A DNA stretch of 64,000 nucleotides from Lysinibacillus sp. G4S2 (GTDB lineage Bacteria; Bacillota; Bacilli; Bacillales_A; Planococcaceae). A model generated the notes under the pieces. That model was not told the DNA's origin and searched no databases. It saw nothing but the letters and a program-made list of their open reading frames with translations. A program made the translations under genes and the position numbers. Positions 1 to 9,020 of this stretch are shown one piece after another. Location: NCBI RefSeq assembly GCF_030348505.1, contig NZ_JAUCFJ010000002.1, forward strand, positions 3,290,001 to 3,354,000. The letters run 5' to 3'. Within the stretch, counting starts at the first letter, position 1. Every line of letters starts with the position of its first letter.

Positions 1-638
1 AATATACTTATATGATGTCAATTTCTCTAGGCAATTCCGCAGTGGCTACATTATTACAATATTTAGCACCACTCTTCATAATGGCCTATTATTTCATAAC
101 AAAGCACAGTCAATTGACAAGGCAAGATGGCATAGCTGTAACTCTGACACTTGTTGGTACTTTTTTATTACTAACAAACGGCTCGTTATCCACACTTTCT
201 GTTCCATCGATGGCCGTGTTTTGGGGGATTTTATCTGGTCTTTCAGCTGCTTTTTATACATTATATGCCGTATCACTATTACAACAGTTTCACTCATTAC
301 TTGTTGTAGGTTGGTCAATGCTTATTGGCGGAATTGTGATGAGCTTTTTCCATCAACCTTGGCAAATTGACATGACAAATTGGGCATTTTCAACAATCAC
401 TTATTTTCTTTTTATCGTTATTTTCGGGACAATGCTCGCATTTTGGTTTTATATTGCAAGTTTGAAGTATTTATCGCCAAAAGAAACAAGTTTACTCGGC
501 AGCCTAGAACCCCTTACAGCTGTTATAACAAGTGTGTTTTGGCTTAAAATTGACTTTGGTGGTTTTCAGTTTATTGGAACCTTGCTTATTTTATGTATGA
601 TTTTATATCTCACTGTTTTTCAGAAAAAACACTCTTAG
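1..638 (+). CDS. EamA/DMT-family transporter, 3' part only
   Basis: The reading frame is open to the left edge of the window, so the start lies outside it; about 210 C-terminal residues remain of a family usually near 300. The protein is very hydrophobic, with about six membrane segments. The early stretch around SAVATLLQYLAPLFI and the later YLSPKETSLLGSLEPLTAV match the second half of EamA (drug/metabolite transporter) permeases. The likely role is export or uptake of a small metabolite across the cytoplasmic membrane; the substrate cannot be read. No hairpin terminator follows before the next gene. Confidence 0.85.
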   Translation, partial: YTYMMSISLGNSAVATLLQYLAPLFIMAYYFITKHSQLTRQDGIAVTLTLVGTFLLLTNGSLSTLSVPSMAVFWGILSGLSAAFYTLYAVSLLQQFHSLLVVGWSMLIGGIVMSFFHQPWQIDMTNWAFSTITYFLFIVIFGTMLAFWFYIASLKYLSPKETSLLGSLEPLTAVITSVFWLKIDFGGFQFIGTLLILCMILYLTVFQKKHS

Positions 639-807
639 AAAGATTTTGTTAAATTTGGATTATTCCAAAAACAATAGTCATTAATTCCTATAACAGCTCA
701 TAAAAACTATAAATCTATACATAAAATTTACTTATTTTATATATCTTTTTTCCTTGTCTGTCCAGTATACTGAAATTATCATCAATCATTTTAAAGGGGT
801 ATTTTTT

Positions 808-1854
808 ATGGATAAAAAAGTTATTTTTTTCGAGGTTCGTGGCGGCACAGATAAGGGTCCTGATGGCTATCGACAAGATACAATGCCAATGGTGAATGCG
901 CTAAAACAACGTGGACAAGATGCAGAAGTCATTTTCTTTGATGTTACAAAAAAAGAGGAAATTTATCATTACGTCAAAGAGCATGGTATTGCCTATGTAT
1001 CACGTATAAATCCAGGAAACTTACAGCATGAGGAAGAATATTTTGAGATGTTACGCGAGCTATGTAATGCGGGTATCATCGGTATGCCTCATCCAGATGC
1101 GATGATTGGCTATGGCTCTAAAGATGTATTATCAAAGCTGTCTTCTACGAATTTAGTACCCGATGATACATTTGCTTATTATACGATTGAAGCATTTAAA
1201 GCCCAATTCCCTACCTCTCTCGCTATTAACGAACGTGTTCTAAAGCAAAATCGTGGTTCAACAGGCGAAGGTATATGGCGAGTTAAATTGGTTGAACCTC
1301 TTGCTGAAGGCATCACAGAAGTGCCCCTTGATGCGGAGATTAAATGTACAGAGGCAAAAGATAATCACGTGGAATATTGGAAACTTGGGGATTTCATGAC
1401 GTTCTGTGAACAGTACATTACAGGTCCAAATGGCATGCTAATTGATATGCGCTTCCTTCCTCGTATTACTGAAGGTGAAATCCGCTTATTTATGTTACGT
1501 GATAAACCAGTTCACGTAGTTCATAAAAAACCAGCAGATTCCGAGGACGCATTTAGTGCAACATTATTTTCAGGCGCTCAATACCGTTATGATACACCGG
1601 AAGACTGGGAAGAACTTGTTCAAAACTTTTTAACCCAACTACCTCTCGTAACTAGTTTACTAGGCAATTATGACTTACCACTTATATGGACAGCTGATTT
1701 CATGTTAGATACGAACGAAACTGGCGAAGATTGCTATATTTTAGGAGAAATGAATTGTTCATGTGTAGGCTTCACTTCTGAACTCTCTTTAGCACATCAA
1801 GTAGCAGAAGAAATTTTGGCTTGTCTCAATGAAAATATCGATATTTCAGCATAA
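808..1854 (+). CDS. Cj0069-like ATP-grasp family protein
   Basis: A 348-residue cytosolic protein. I chose the ATG at 808 because AAAGGGG lies 7 bases upstream; an in-frame upstream extension has no ribosome binding site. VLKQNRGSTGEG near residue 145 looks like an ATP-grasp nucleotide loop, and GEMNCSCVG near residue 313 fits the metal-binding end of that fold. It resembles the family annotated Cj0069/DUF6815, whose reaction I do not know. It is a single gene ending at a strong hairpin shared with the convergent LysE gene. Confidence 0.7.
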   Translation: MDKKVIFFEVRGGTDKGPDGYRQDTMPMVNALKQRGQDAEVIFFDVTKKEEIYHYVKEHGIAYVSRINPGNLQHEEEYFEMLRELCNAGIIGMPHPDAMIGYGSKDVLSKLSSTNLVPDDTFAYYTIEAFKAQFPTSLAINERVLKQNRGSTGEGIWRVKLVEPLAEGITEVPLDAEIKCTEAKDNHVEYWKLGDFMTFCEQYITGPNGMLIDMRFLPRITEGEIRLFMLRDKPVHVVHKKPADSEDAFSATLFSGAQYRYDTPEDWEELVQNFLTQLPLVTSLLGNYDLPLIWTADFMLDTNETGEDCYILGEMNCSCVGFTSELSLAHQVAEEILACLNENIDISA

Positions 1855-1858
1855 AATG

Positions 1859-1892
1859 AAAAAGTGCGATCTTTTTGGGATCGCACTTTTTA
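1859..1892. terminator. Bidirectional terminator between ATP-grasp and lysE genes
   Basis: The perfect inverted repeat AAAGTGCGATC / GATCGCACTTT has a 7-base loop, with A-rich and T-rich flanks. It sits just after the plus-strand stop and overlaps the minus-strand stop, so it can end both transcripts. Confidence 0.9.
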
Positions 1893-2522
1893 TATATAGA
1901 CTTTGATGGCCTGTATAAATTCATAAATAAAATACCCTGCAAAGCCAATTAATAATACGCCCGCTACTATTGTAAACGACTTTATCACCTTACGACTCAT
2001 CGCTTTGCGGGTAACTGAAACAATGGTCATCAAGCCTAGATCATGTAACAATATGCCACTCAGAACCCCTGCCGCAATTACTAAGAAGCTATCTGACTCT
2101 CCCTGCCCATATGATTTGGCTAGTACGACACCGAAAACATTTACCCAAAAAACTAGATTTCCAGGCGAAATTGCTACTAGTAAACCATTACGATAAGAAG
2201 TAAAAAACGATTTTGTCCCTTTCTCTCCTGCCAGCGTAATATCATGATCAGCATTTTTTATAGAATCCAGACCTAAAAGAAATAAGAAACCAGCCCCTAT
2301 AAGCCACATAGGAATTTGAATAATAGGCATTGCTAAAATGGATGCTAGTCCCATATACAAAGCAAAAACCAATACAACATCAATTGTCATGCCACCAAGC
2401 CCTACAGCCCAACCATGCATAAAGCCATTTTTTAGTCCTTGCTTTGTCATTTCAACTGTAATGGCTCCAACAGGCATAGCAATCGCAAGTCCTACCAATA
2501 CATACGCTACATATAAACTCAA
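1890..2522 (-). CDS. LysE/RhtB-family amino-acid exporter
   Basis: A 210-residue membrane protein with about six hydrophobic segments. The N-terminal pattern VGLAIAMPVGAITVEMTKQGLKNGF is the signature of LysE/RhtB exporters, and a later AISPGNLVFWVNVFG stretch fits the family. The start is TTG at 2522, preceded by AAAGAAGTG; there is no ATG at a better position. It probably exports an amino acid or analogue across the plasma membrane; the substrate is unknown. It ends in the shared terminator. Confidence 0.85.
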   Translation of the reverse strand: MSLYVAYVLVGLAIAMPVGAITVEMTKQGLKNGFMHGWAVGLGGMTIDVVLVFALYMGLASILAMPIIQIPMWLIGAGFLFLLGLDSIKNADHDITLAGEKGTKSFFTSYRNGLLVAISPGNLVFWVNVFGVVLAKSYGQGESDSFLVIAAGVLSGILLHDLGLMTIVSVTRKAMSRKVIKSFTIVAGVLLIGFAGYFIYEFIQAIKVYI

Positions 2523-3001
2523 ACCAACACTTCTTTTCTGTAATCAGATAAGTTTCATACGTCCGTTTATAGTTGTATTATAGCATAAAAATACAAAAAT
2601 AGAACATTATACTAATATTTATTCATTTCCATGCAATTACTTTATTATTCTATGATGTTATCGGGAAACCTATACCTATTGCTATTTAAGTTTTTTTGAG
2701 GCCTATCTGAGCATTTTCGTCTACTAAAAGATTTCACGTGAACATTATTCTTTTTCACTTACAGCCTTTACATAAAGATTTTTAGAGTGAGAGTGCTGTT
2801 GATGTCACAAAAGAATATGGAACTGGGTGAAGTTCGGTTTATAAGGTATTGAAGGAAAATAGTTAATCTATATTACCTATTCTATGAGGAACCGTACCAA
2901 AAATAGGTGCGGTTTTTGTGTAAAATCCTATTTCCCTTCTTCAAATGTTTATATATCTAAAATAGCAGTGGACTAAAATTAATCATAGTAAATAAATTTT
3001 G
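2523..3001. other. Non-coding stretch with one orphan hairpin
   Basis: No convincing gene. A terminator-like hairpin (AACCGTACC / GGTGCGGTT followed by TTTTT) lies at 2890-2917 with no intact gene before it. The sequence at about 2795-2866 can be read as a broken helix-turn-helix of transposase type, but this is too short to call. Confidence 0.5.
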
Positions 3002-3094
3002 CAGGCGTGTTGATTGGGAAAAAATAGGTTCATTATTGAGCGGTAAAAGGATTTTTTTGTTACTATTTTTCAGATATATTTCCATTTTAACCAA
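3002..3094. mobile_element. Truncated copy of the GTGTTGATTA MITE-like element
   Basis: Starts with CAGGCGTGTTGATT and continues as one end of the element found complete at 5576, 12080 and 44438 (ATAGGTT, TTATTGAGCGGTAAAAGGAT, ATATTTCCATTTTAACC). The GC-rich core and the other end are missing. The broken LysM/transglycosylase gene begins about 25 bases away. Confidence 0.75.
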
Positions 3095-3119
3095 TTGGCG
3101 GTTTGTGGCAATAATTGCA

Positions 3120-3430
3120 TTATCCAATCGCCCTGCTTTCAGCTAACATGATACCAAATAATACAGGAAAAGGAATTTCATATTTTATTGAACAATTTCT
3201 GATAGGTGTTACCCAATTTAAAATCCGTTCATCTTCTATTATATCTGGAGAGAGAATTATATCATCTATTTCAGGAATTTCTTCCTCTTTTAGTACTTGA
3301 TCAATAAAAATGGTATCAGAAAAAAGTTGGTTAAGCTCTTTCAGCTGACTGAATTTGACTCCAAATCTTTCTGATATGCCCATAAAGTATCTCCTTTTTT
3401 CACAACGTAATGTTTATATTTTCGATTAGA
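3120..3430 (-). pseudogene. Broken LysM / lytic transglycosylase-like gene
   Basis: An 87-codon open frame (start 3383) reads GISERFGVKFSQLKELNQ and SDTIFIDQVLK, the second half of a LysM peptidoglycan-binding domain, then a linker and IPFPVLFGIMLAESRA, which resembles the start of an SLT transglycosylase catalytic domain. The missing first half of the LysM (YKHYVVKKGDTLW) is present just upstream in another frame, so a single-base loss between DTLW and GISERF broke the gene. A stop codon lies further upstream (3431-3433), and the rest of the catalytic domain is absent. Confidence 0.65.
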
Positions 3431-3506
3431 TCATTCTGCTTTGTTCCTCAGCTCTCAGGCAAAAAATAATAATCTCACTTTAAAACTGTAAATGTCAAAA
3501 TAACAA

Positions 3507-3728
3507 TGTACATTTTTGCTAGTCTAAGCATGTACACTTTCGCTGATTAACTACTTTTCTATACAAGTGCGTGAATAATTACAACTTGACACGGAGCCTC
3601 TACTCGCACGATTCGATAGCCTAGAACCCAGCTATCCGAACAAGGCTATCATGCTCGCCTCTCCCTGTAAAGTTGTAATATACAAAGGAAATCAAAAATG
3701 TACTTGGTTAAACTAGCATTTTTGTACA
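3507..3728. mobile_element. Palindromic mini-element with IS21-like ends
   Basis: About 222 bp with no gene. The left end, TGTACATTTTTGCTAG, and the right end, CTAGCATTTTTGTACA, are inverted copies. A second TGTACA-type repeat lies inside each end, as in IS21-family insertion sequences. A nested inverted repeat (ATTACAACTT / AAGTTGTAAT) encloses the centre. It could be an internally deleted IS21 relative; no target duplication is obvious. Confidence 0.55.
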
Positions 3729-3743
3729 TATTTATTTCAACGT

Positions 3744-4355
3744 TTATAAAAACAATAACATTTCATTAATCGTTACAATTTTATAATTCATATCCAAAGC
3801 TTTTTCAATCATATATGGAAGGGCCTTAAGGGACGATTCGGTTGGGTGCATCAAAATGATGGAGCCATTCTTAATATTAGGGACAATTTTATCAATAATC
3901 TCATTTTGGTTTTCAATTTTCCAATCCATTGTATCCAGTGACCATAAGACAGTAACCATCTCAAGACGTGTGGCTATTTCAAGAACTCTCGTATCGAAAT
4001 ATCCATATGGTGGAGTAAAGTATTTAGGCTTAACCCCTAATAGCTCATTGATTATTTCATTGGTTTTAGTAATCTCCATATGAATTTCATCTACTGATAG
4101 TGTTTTCATATCCTTGTGAGAATAAGAGTGATTCCCAATCTCATGATTTGAATCTTTAATCATCAGTGCCAATTCAAGATTCTGTTCAATCCACCTTCCT
4201 TCGAGAAAAAAAGTAAGGCAAATATCCCTTTTCTTTAGTAATTCTAATAATTTTATTAGATATTCATTTCCCCAAGCTACATTTACGATAAAAGTAATGT
4301 TTGGAATGATTTCGTTCCCATGATAGATAGGCATCAAGGATTTTTTATTATTCAT
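3744..4355 (-). CDS. NodB-fold polysaccharide deacetylase-like protein, YlxY type
   Basis: A 203-residue single-domain protein with no signal peptide. The NodB motif 1 position reads TFIVNVAWG (21-29) in place of TFDDG, so the catalytic Asp and metal-binding Asp are gone. Motif 2, NHSYSH (75-80), and motif 3, TPPYG (114-118), are kept, as are WSLDTMDW and LMHPT. B. subtilis YlxY has a similar variant motif. AAGGAG lies 7 bases before the ATG. It may be catalytically inactive or act on a spore or wall glycan. It is divergent from the deacetylase at 4581. Confidence 0.8.
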   Translation of the reverse strand: MNNKKSLMPIYHGNEIIPNITFIVNVAWGNEYLIKLLELLKKRDICLTFFLEGRWIEQNLELALMIKDSNHEIGNHSYSHKDMKTLSVDEIHMEITKTNEIINELLGVKPKYFTPPYGYFDTRVLEIATRLEMVTVLWSLDTMDWKIENQNEIIDKIVPNIKNGSIILMHPTESSLKALPYMIEKALDMNYKIVTINEMLLFL

Positions 4356-4580
4356 ATCGTTTTCTCCTTGCTATTGTGATTCTTTAATGTATGTAAAAAC
4401 AAATAAAAAGATTGTTTATATATCCTACTATTACTCAAACAAAGTTCTAATAATGAAACCCATTTACATTGCGCTGGGCCATCATCTTATACAGCTTTCT
4501 AATTAATACATACGATATTTTTGAGGCACTTTGTTATATCAATTTTAAAAATCAGACTAACAGTTGGTGAAAAAAGAAGA

Positions 4581-5567
4581 ATGAACGTACAGAAAATCGA
4601 TATTTATGTTGACGGCCATCCGATCCAAAGCAATTACTGTGAAAGTAAAGGATATATGATGGTTCCAGCCTTATTCTTTAAGCATACGTATGCCTTAGTA
4701 GACTATGATGGAGAAAAACGATCAATAAAACTGGAAAAAAATGATATCAAAATAACCTTCTTTAAAGATCAATTTGTGGTCTTAATAGAAAAAGGAAATC
4801 AACTAAAAAATGAAACTTTGAAGATTTCGCCTATTGAGATTAATGAAGAAATCTTCATACCGTTTCAATTTGTTACTCAAATACTTAAAATGTCCATTTT
4901 GGGGTGTTCAACGGGAGGATCAATCAATTTAAGGACCAATAATTCTGTAAAAAGTAATGAAACAGTTTTTTATAAAGGTCAGAAAAATAAAAAAATGGCC
5001 GCTCTAACCTTTGATGATGGACCAGATGATATTTATACACCTCAAATATTAGATATCCTTGAAGAAAAAAAAGTCAAAGCAACCTTCTTTGTGGTTGGTC
5101 AACAAGTTAGGTGGCAACCTGAAATCTTTAAAAGAATTCTTCGAGAAGGTCATGAAATCGGTAATCATAGTTGGAGCCATCCTAACTTTATAGAGCTAAC
5201 AACATCGGAGCTGGAAAATGAAATTAAATCCACCGAAACAGAAATTCGTTCACATACAGGAAAATCTACAACACTTTTTCGTCCCCCATATGGTTTTATT
5301 ACGAATTCGGACATTCAAATCATTAATGAATTAGGTTATAAGATCATCATGTGGTCAGTAGATACGCTTGATTGGTCTGGTTTAACAAATGAGGAGATTA
5401 TGTCGATTGTAAATAGGGATTTAACAGAGGGGGCCATTATATTACAGCATTCCTTTAAAAATATAACAGGCAGGCTCGATGGAACCGTTAAGGCTTTGCC
5501 TGAAATTATTGATAAGTTAATAAGAGAAGGTTATGAAATTGTCACGATACCAATGTTACTAGACTAA
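4581..5567 (+). CDS. Polysaccharide deacetylase with N-terminal copper-amine-oxidase-like domain
   Basis: 328 residues from the ATG at 4581; an upstream in-frame TTG at 4521 would add 20 residues but has no clear ribosome binding site. Residues 1-110 resemble the beta-rich copper amine oxidase N-terminal domain often found on wall-associated proteins (DIYVDGHPI, then IEINEEIFIPFQFV). The rest is a complete CE4 NodB domain: TFDDGPDD near 143, HEIGNHSWSH, RPPYG, WSVDTLDW and LQHS. The motifs for metal binding and catalysis are intact, so removal of N-acetyl groups from a wall or spore glycan is likely. No signal peptide is visible. Confidence 0.85.
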   Translation: MNVQKIDIYVDGHPIQSNYCESKGYMMVPALFFKHTYALVDYDGEKRSIKLEKNDIKITFFKDQFVVLIEKGNQLKNETLKISPIEINEEIFIPFQFVTQILKMSILGCSTGGSINLRTNNSVKSNETVFYKGQKNKKMAALTFDDGPDDIYTPQILDILEEKKVKATFFVVGQQVRWQPEIFKRILREGHEIGNHSWSHPNFIELTTSELENEIKSTETEIRSHTGKSTTLFRPPYGFITNSDIQIINELGYKIIMWSVDTLDWSGLTNEEIMSIVNRDLTEGAIILQHSFKNITGRLDGTVKALPEIIDKLIREGYEIVTIPMLLD

Positions 5568-5575
5568 TATTTTAA

Positions 5576-5759
5576 CAGGTGTGTTGATTAACCATTTTTA
5601 TACATTCGAATTAATTCGAATAGGCTGGTTTCTCTACGGGCTACTCGCTTTCCTGTGGGAGTCGAGTAGCCCTACGCTACAATCAGTTAAAATGGAAATA
5701 TATCAACAAAATGGTAACAAAAAAATCCTTTTATCGCTTTTTCCTAATCAACACGCCTT
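5576..5759. mobile_element. MITE-like element, 184 bp, complete copy 1
   Basis: Left end CAGGTGTGTTGATTAACC; right end, read inward on the other strand, AAGGCGTGTTGATTAGG. The core is a hairpin around CTACGGGCTACTCG / CGAGTAGCCCTACG. It is flanked by a perfect 9-bp direct repeat, ATATTTTAA, at 5567-5575 and 5760-5768. It carries no credible gene. It sits between the deacetylase stop codon and the ribosome binding site of the next gene. Confidence 0.88.
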
Positions 5760-5800
5760 ATATTTTAATTATCTTTTTCCAACTAAAGAGGAGTGTACTT

Positions 5801-7762
5801 ATGCGCATTTTATTCTTAGAAAGCCATCCAATGTGGATTCATGGATTACCAAATGGATTTATGGATGCGGGGCATGAAGTGAAAATTTCCGGTCCATTGG
5901 ACGGTCTGGATATTCCTAATCTTATTTCAGAATTTCGACCAGATTTAATCATTACAATGGGATGGGGTCCTGAAAACTCAACGATAGGAAAGCAAAAAAA
6001 AATATATGAAAGCACGATAAATGTTAATATTCCTCATGTTTATTGGGCAACAGAAGATCCAACATCCACGGAAATATTTACTGTTCCTTATATTAGCAGA
6101 GCCCATCCGGATTTTGTGTTCACGATTTGCCGGGACAGGGTCGATTATTACAGAAGTTTAGGAATCCCTTCGGAGCATTTAGATTTTGGATATCACCCTA
6201 AAGTTCATTCTCCGGTAGAGTTTGATCCCCAATATTATTCACCAGTTAGTATTGTTGCGAATGGATATCCAAGAAAACTTTCTTATTTTCCAAATCATTT
6301 TCGTCACCAATCAATGAAAAATTTAATTAAACCGTTGATTGAAAATAATATTCAAATAAATTTTTACGGGAATCATTGGGATAATATGGGACCTCTTTTG
6401 GGGGTAGAAATCCCAAAAGAATGGATTCGTGGCTATATTGATTACACAATTGCAAATAAAATTTATAGTTCTTCTGATATCATCATTGGCTTGCAAAATC
6501 TGCCTACACAACTGACACAGCGAACATATGAAGTACTGGGATCAGGAGGATTTTTGTTAACAAACAGCACCCCTGAAGTCTTGCGGCTCTTTAAATCTGG
6601 AAGAGAATTAATAACATCATCATCACCTGAAGAAACAATTGAATTAGTAAATTATTTCCTTCAACACACTAAAGAAAGGGAGAAAATCCAGAAGTATGGC
6701 ATTGAAACGGTAAACAAACACTCTTATAAAGCAAGAGCCCAATATATGCTAGAAGTTTTAGAGAAAAGTGGAATCTTTAACAAAAGGAAAAGTACCTACA
6801 GTTTAAGAATTGAAAGAAAAGTCTACCAACAGGGTAATTTTGAAATCTATAACATTAAAAATGGGGATACTTTTTATCAAATTTCAAAAGAGTTTGGGGT
6901 AACAATTGATCAGTTAAAGCATTTAAATGACTTAACCTCAGATATAATCGAAACCGGTCTCCCTTTGAAAATAAGATTAGCTGAAAATAAAGTGAATAAA
7001 TACGATTATTATACAATTTGTCATGGAGAATCGTTGGGAAAGATCTCAAAGGAGTTTGGTATTTCAGTCGAAGAACTAATAAAAGAAAATGAATTAACAT
7101 CAGATTTTATCTATGCTGGCCAACTCTTAAAGATTGATAAAAAGTATATCAAATCAAAAAAGTTACCCTCTGTTCTCCTTTCTAAAGGTTTAAAGGATGA
7201 CAAAATGATTTCCTTAACATTTGATGCTGGCGATAGTGCAGAAAATACTGAAGCTATTTTAGATGTTTTAAAAAAACATAATATACAAACAACCATGTTT
7301 TTAACCGGGGCCTGGGTAGAAAAATTTCCTCATTTTGCGAAAAGAATTGTTTCAGATGGACACGAAATTGCAAATCATTCATATAGTCATCCAGATCTAA
7401 CGAAGTATTCCAAAAATGAAATCCTATCAGAATTAACACGCACATCTTCGTGTATTGAAAAAGTTCTTGGGATAAAGGGTAGCCCTTTATTCCGCCCACC
7501 ATTTGGTTATTGGAATAAAATCCTCCTAGAAGCTGCAGGTCAAATCGATATTCCTTTTACAATTTATTGGAGCATAGATACTCTGGATTGGCAAGAACCA
7601 ACTGCAGATACGATTTTTAGTCGGATTTTTTCAAAGCTTACAGGTAATGACATTGTACTTGCACATTTAAATGGAAAACCTACAGCAGCTGCAATGGATC
7701 TCGTCATACCAGAACTAAAAAAACAAGGATATCAGTTAGTAAAAGTAAGTGAAATGCTATGA
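5801..7762 (+). CDS. CgeB-like glycosyltransferase fused to two LysM domains and a NodB deacetylase
   Basis: 653 residues. The ATG at 5801 is preceded by AAAGAGGAG; the open frame further upstream lies inside the repeat element. Residues 1-330 resemble CgeB/DUF3880 proteins with a group-1 glycosyltransferase C-terminus ([14 protein letters not shown], then [11 protein letters not shown]). Two LysM repeats follow at about 347-388 and 400-446, then a NodB domain (about 469-650) with [21 protein letters not shown] and WSIDTLDW. The Ala in TFDAGD replaces a usual metal ligand, a variant also seen in other deacetylases. No signal peptide is visible, which suggests action in the mother cell on the forming spore; that is inference. 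First gene of a three-gene row. Confidence 0.85.
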   Translation: MRILFLESHPMWIHGLPNGFMDAGHEVKISGPLDGLDIPNLISEFRPDLIITMGWGPENSTIGKQKKIYESTINVNIPHVYWATEDPTSTEIFTVPYISRAHPDFVFTICRDRVDYYRSLGIPSEHLDFGYHPKVHSPVEFDPQYYSPVSIVANGYPRKLSYFPNHFRHQSMKNLIKPLIENNIQINFYGNHWDNMGPLLGVEIPKEWIRGYIDYTIANKIYSSSDIIIGLQNLPTQLTQRTYEVLGSGGFLLTNSTPEVLRLFKSGRELITSSSPEETIELVNYFLQHTKEREKIQKYGIETVNKHSYKARAQYMLEVLEKSGIFNKRKSTYSLRIERKVYQQGNFEIYNIKNGDTFYQISKEFGVTIDQLKHLNDLTSDIIETGLPLKIRLAENKVNKYDYYTICHGESLGKISKEFGISVEELIKENELTSDFIYAGQLLKIDKKYIKSKKLPSVLLSKGLKDDKMISLTFDAGDSAENTEAILDVLKKHNIQTTMFLTGAWVEKFPHFAKRIVSDGHEIANHSYSHPDLTKYSKNEILSELTRTSSCIEKVLGIKGSPLFRPPFGYWNKILLEAAGQIDIPFTIYWSIDTLDWQEPTADTIFSRIFSKLTGNDIVLAHLNGKPTAAAMDLVIPELKKQGYQLVKVSEML

Positions 7763-7790
7763 AACTAAGTTTTTACAGGAAGTGGATATT

Positions 7791-8978
7791 ATGCGTGTAT
7801 TGTTTCTAGAAAGTGATCCGATGTGGATTTACGGACTTCCAAACGGTTTTTGTGATGCTGGGCATACCGTCATGGTTTCGGGTCCTCTGACTAAAGACAG
7901 CATCATGGATATGATATCAAACTTTCAGCCGGACTTAATTTTCACGATGGGACATACAGCAGAACATACAGAAGAAAAACAAAAGATGATTCGAGAGTGT
8001 GTCCCATCCACAAATATTCCTCATGTCTATTGGTCTACAGAAGATCCAGGTTATACATTCATCTTTTCCCTGCCTCTAATTCAGACCATTGAACCCGACT
8101 TTGTGTTTACCATTTGTCCCTCCAGAGTAGATTTCTATCGAGAGAAAAACATTCCTTCGGCACACTTGGATTTTGGATATCATTCAAGTGTTCATTCCCC
8201 TGTGGAAGTTAATGAAAAACATAAGGCTCAGATTGCAATTGTTGCGAACGGTTATCCAATGCTATATAAAAAAAGCCCTGATCACTACCGGTTTAAAGCG
8301 CTTCGGTCACTTCTCAGTCCATTTCTGGATGAAAATATAAGAATTGATTTCTGGGGTCGCTACTGGGATCAAATGGAGCATATCCTTGGAAAGAAGATTC
8401 CCAATGACTGGATTCACGGGTTTCTTCCATATACCGAGGCAAATAAAGTGTACAGTTCAGCAGAAATTATTTTAGGTATACAAAATCATGATACGCAATT
8501 AACACAGCGCACGTATGAAGTGCTGGGGTCAGGTGGTTTTTTACTTACAAATGATACATCTGAAATTAGGAGATTATTTTCCACAGGTAAAGATCTTATC
8601 GTAAGTCATTCCTCTAAAGAAACGATTGAACTTGTAAAATACTATTTAAGTCATCCTGAAGAACGTAATAAAGTAAAGAAAGCAGGTATGGAAACCATAA
8701 AAAAATACTCTTATGAGCAGCGAGCTAATTATATTATTGAAACACTCATCGATGCTGGTATTCTTTCAAAAAGTGCGAAAAGCTCTGGAGAAGGAAAATT
8801 GGTTCATTATGTGGATACATTAAGAGAAAACTACGAAATTTATATTATTGAGCCAAATGATACTTTATCGAGTATATCAAGAAAGTTTGGAGTAAGCATT
8901 GAAGAAATTAAGCATTTAAATTGCCTTAAATCAGATACAATTGAGGTTAATCATTTTTTAAAAATAAAAAAGAAATAA
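7791..8978 (+). CDS. CgeB-like glycosyltransferase with C-terminal LysM domain
   Basis: 395 residues; the ATG at 7791 has AGGAAGTGG upstream, 28 bases after the previous stop. It is paralogous to the first 330 residues of the preceding gene ([46 protein letters not shown]). The last 50 residues form a single LysM (NDTLSSISRKFGVSIEEIKH). It lacks the deacetylase domain. B. subtilis CgeB acts in the glycosylated outer spore layer; a similar role here, with LysM holding the enzyme on peptidoglycan, is inferred. Confidence 0.85.
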   Translation: MRVLFLESDPMWIYGLPNGFCDAGHTVMVSGPLTKDSIMDMISNFQPDLIFTMGHTAEHTEEKQKMIRECVPSTNIPHVYWSTEDPGYTFIFSLPLIQTIEPDFVFTICPSRVDFYREKNIPSAHLDFGYHSSVHSPVEVNEKHKAQIAIVANGYPMLYKKSPDHYRFKALRSLLSPFLDENIRIDFWGRYWDQMEHILGKKIPNDWIHGFLPYTEANKVYSSAEIILGIQNHDTQLTQRTYEVLGSGGFLLTNDTSEIRRLFSTGKDLIVSHSSKETIELVKYYLSHPEERNKVKKAGMETIKKYSYEQRANYIIETLIDAGILSKSAKSSGEGKLVHYVDTLRENYEIYIIEPNDTLSSISRKFGVSIEEIKHLNCLKSDTIEVNHFLKIKKK

Positions 8979-9020
8979 TTAAATTGTAAACTCTTTTTAG
9001 ATAATAATAGAGGTGAAACA

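Noticed and set aside
2795..2866. Remnant of a transposase helix-turn-helix (AVDVTKEYGTG, stop, SSVYKVLKEN)
   Set aside because: Only about 20 codons with a stop inside; could be chance.
5581..5877. Open frame of 98 codons
   Set aside because: It lies across the MITE-like element and the start of the glycosyltransferase gene in a wrong frame; no ribosome binding site and no protein pattern.
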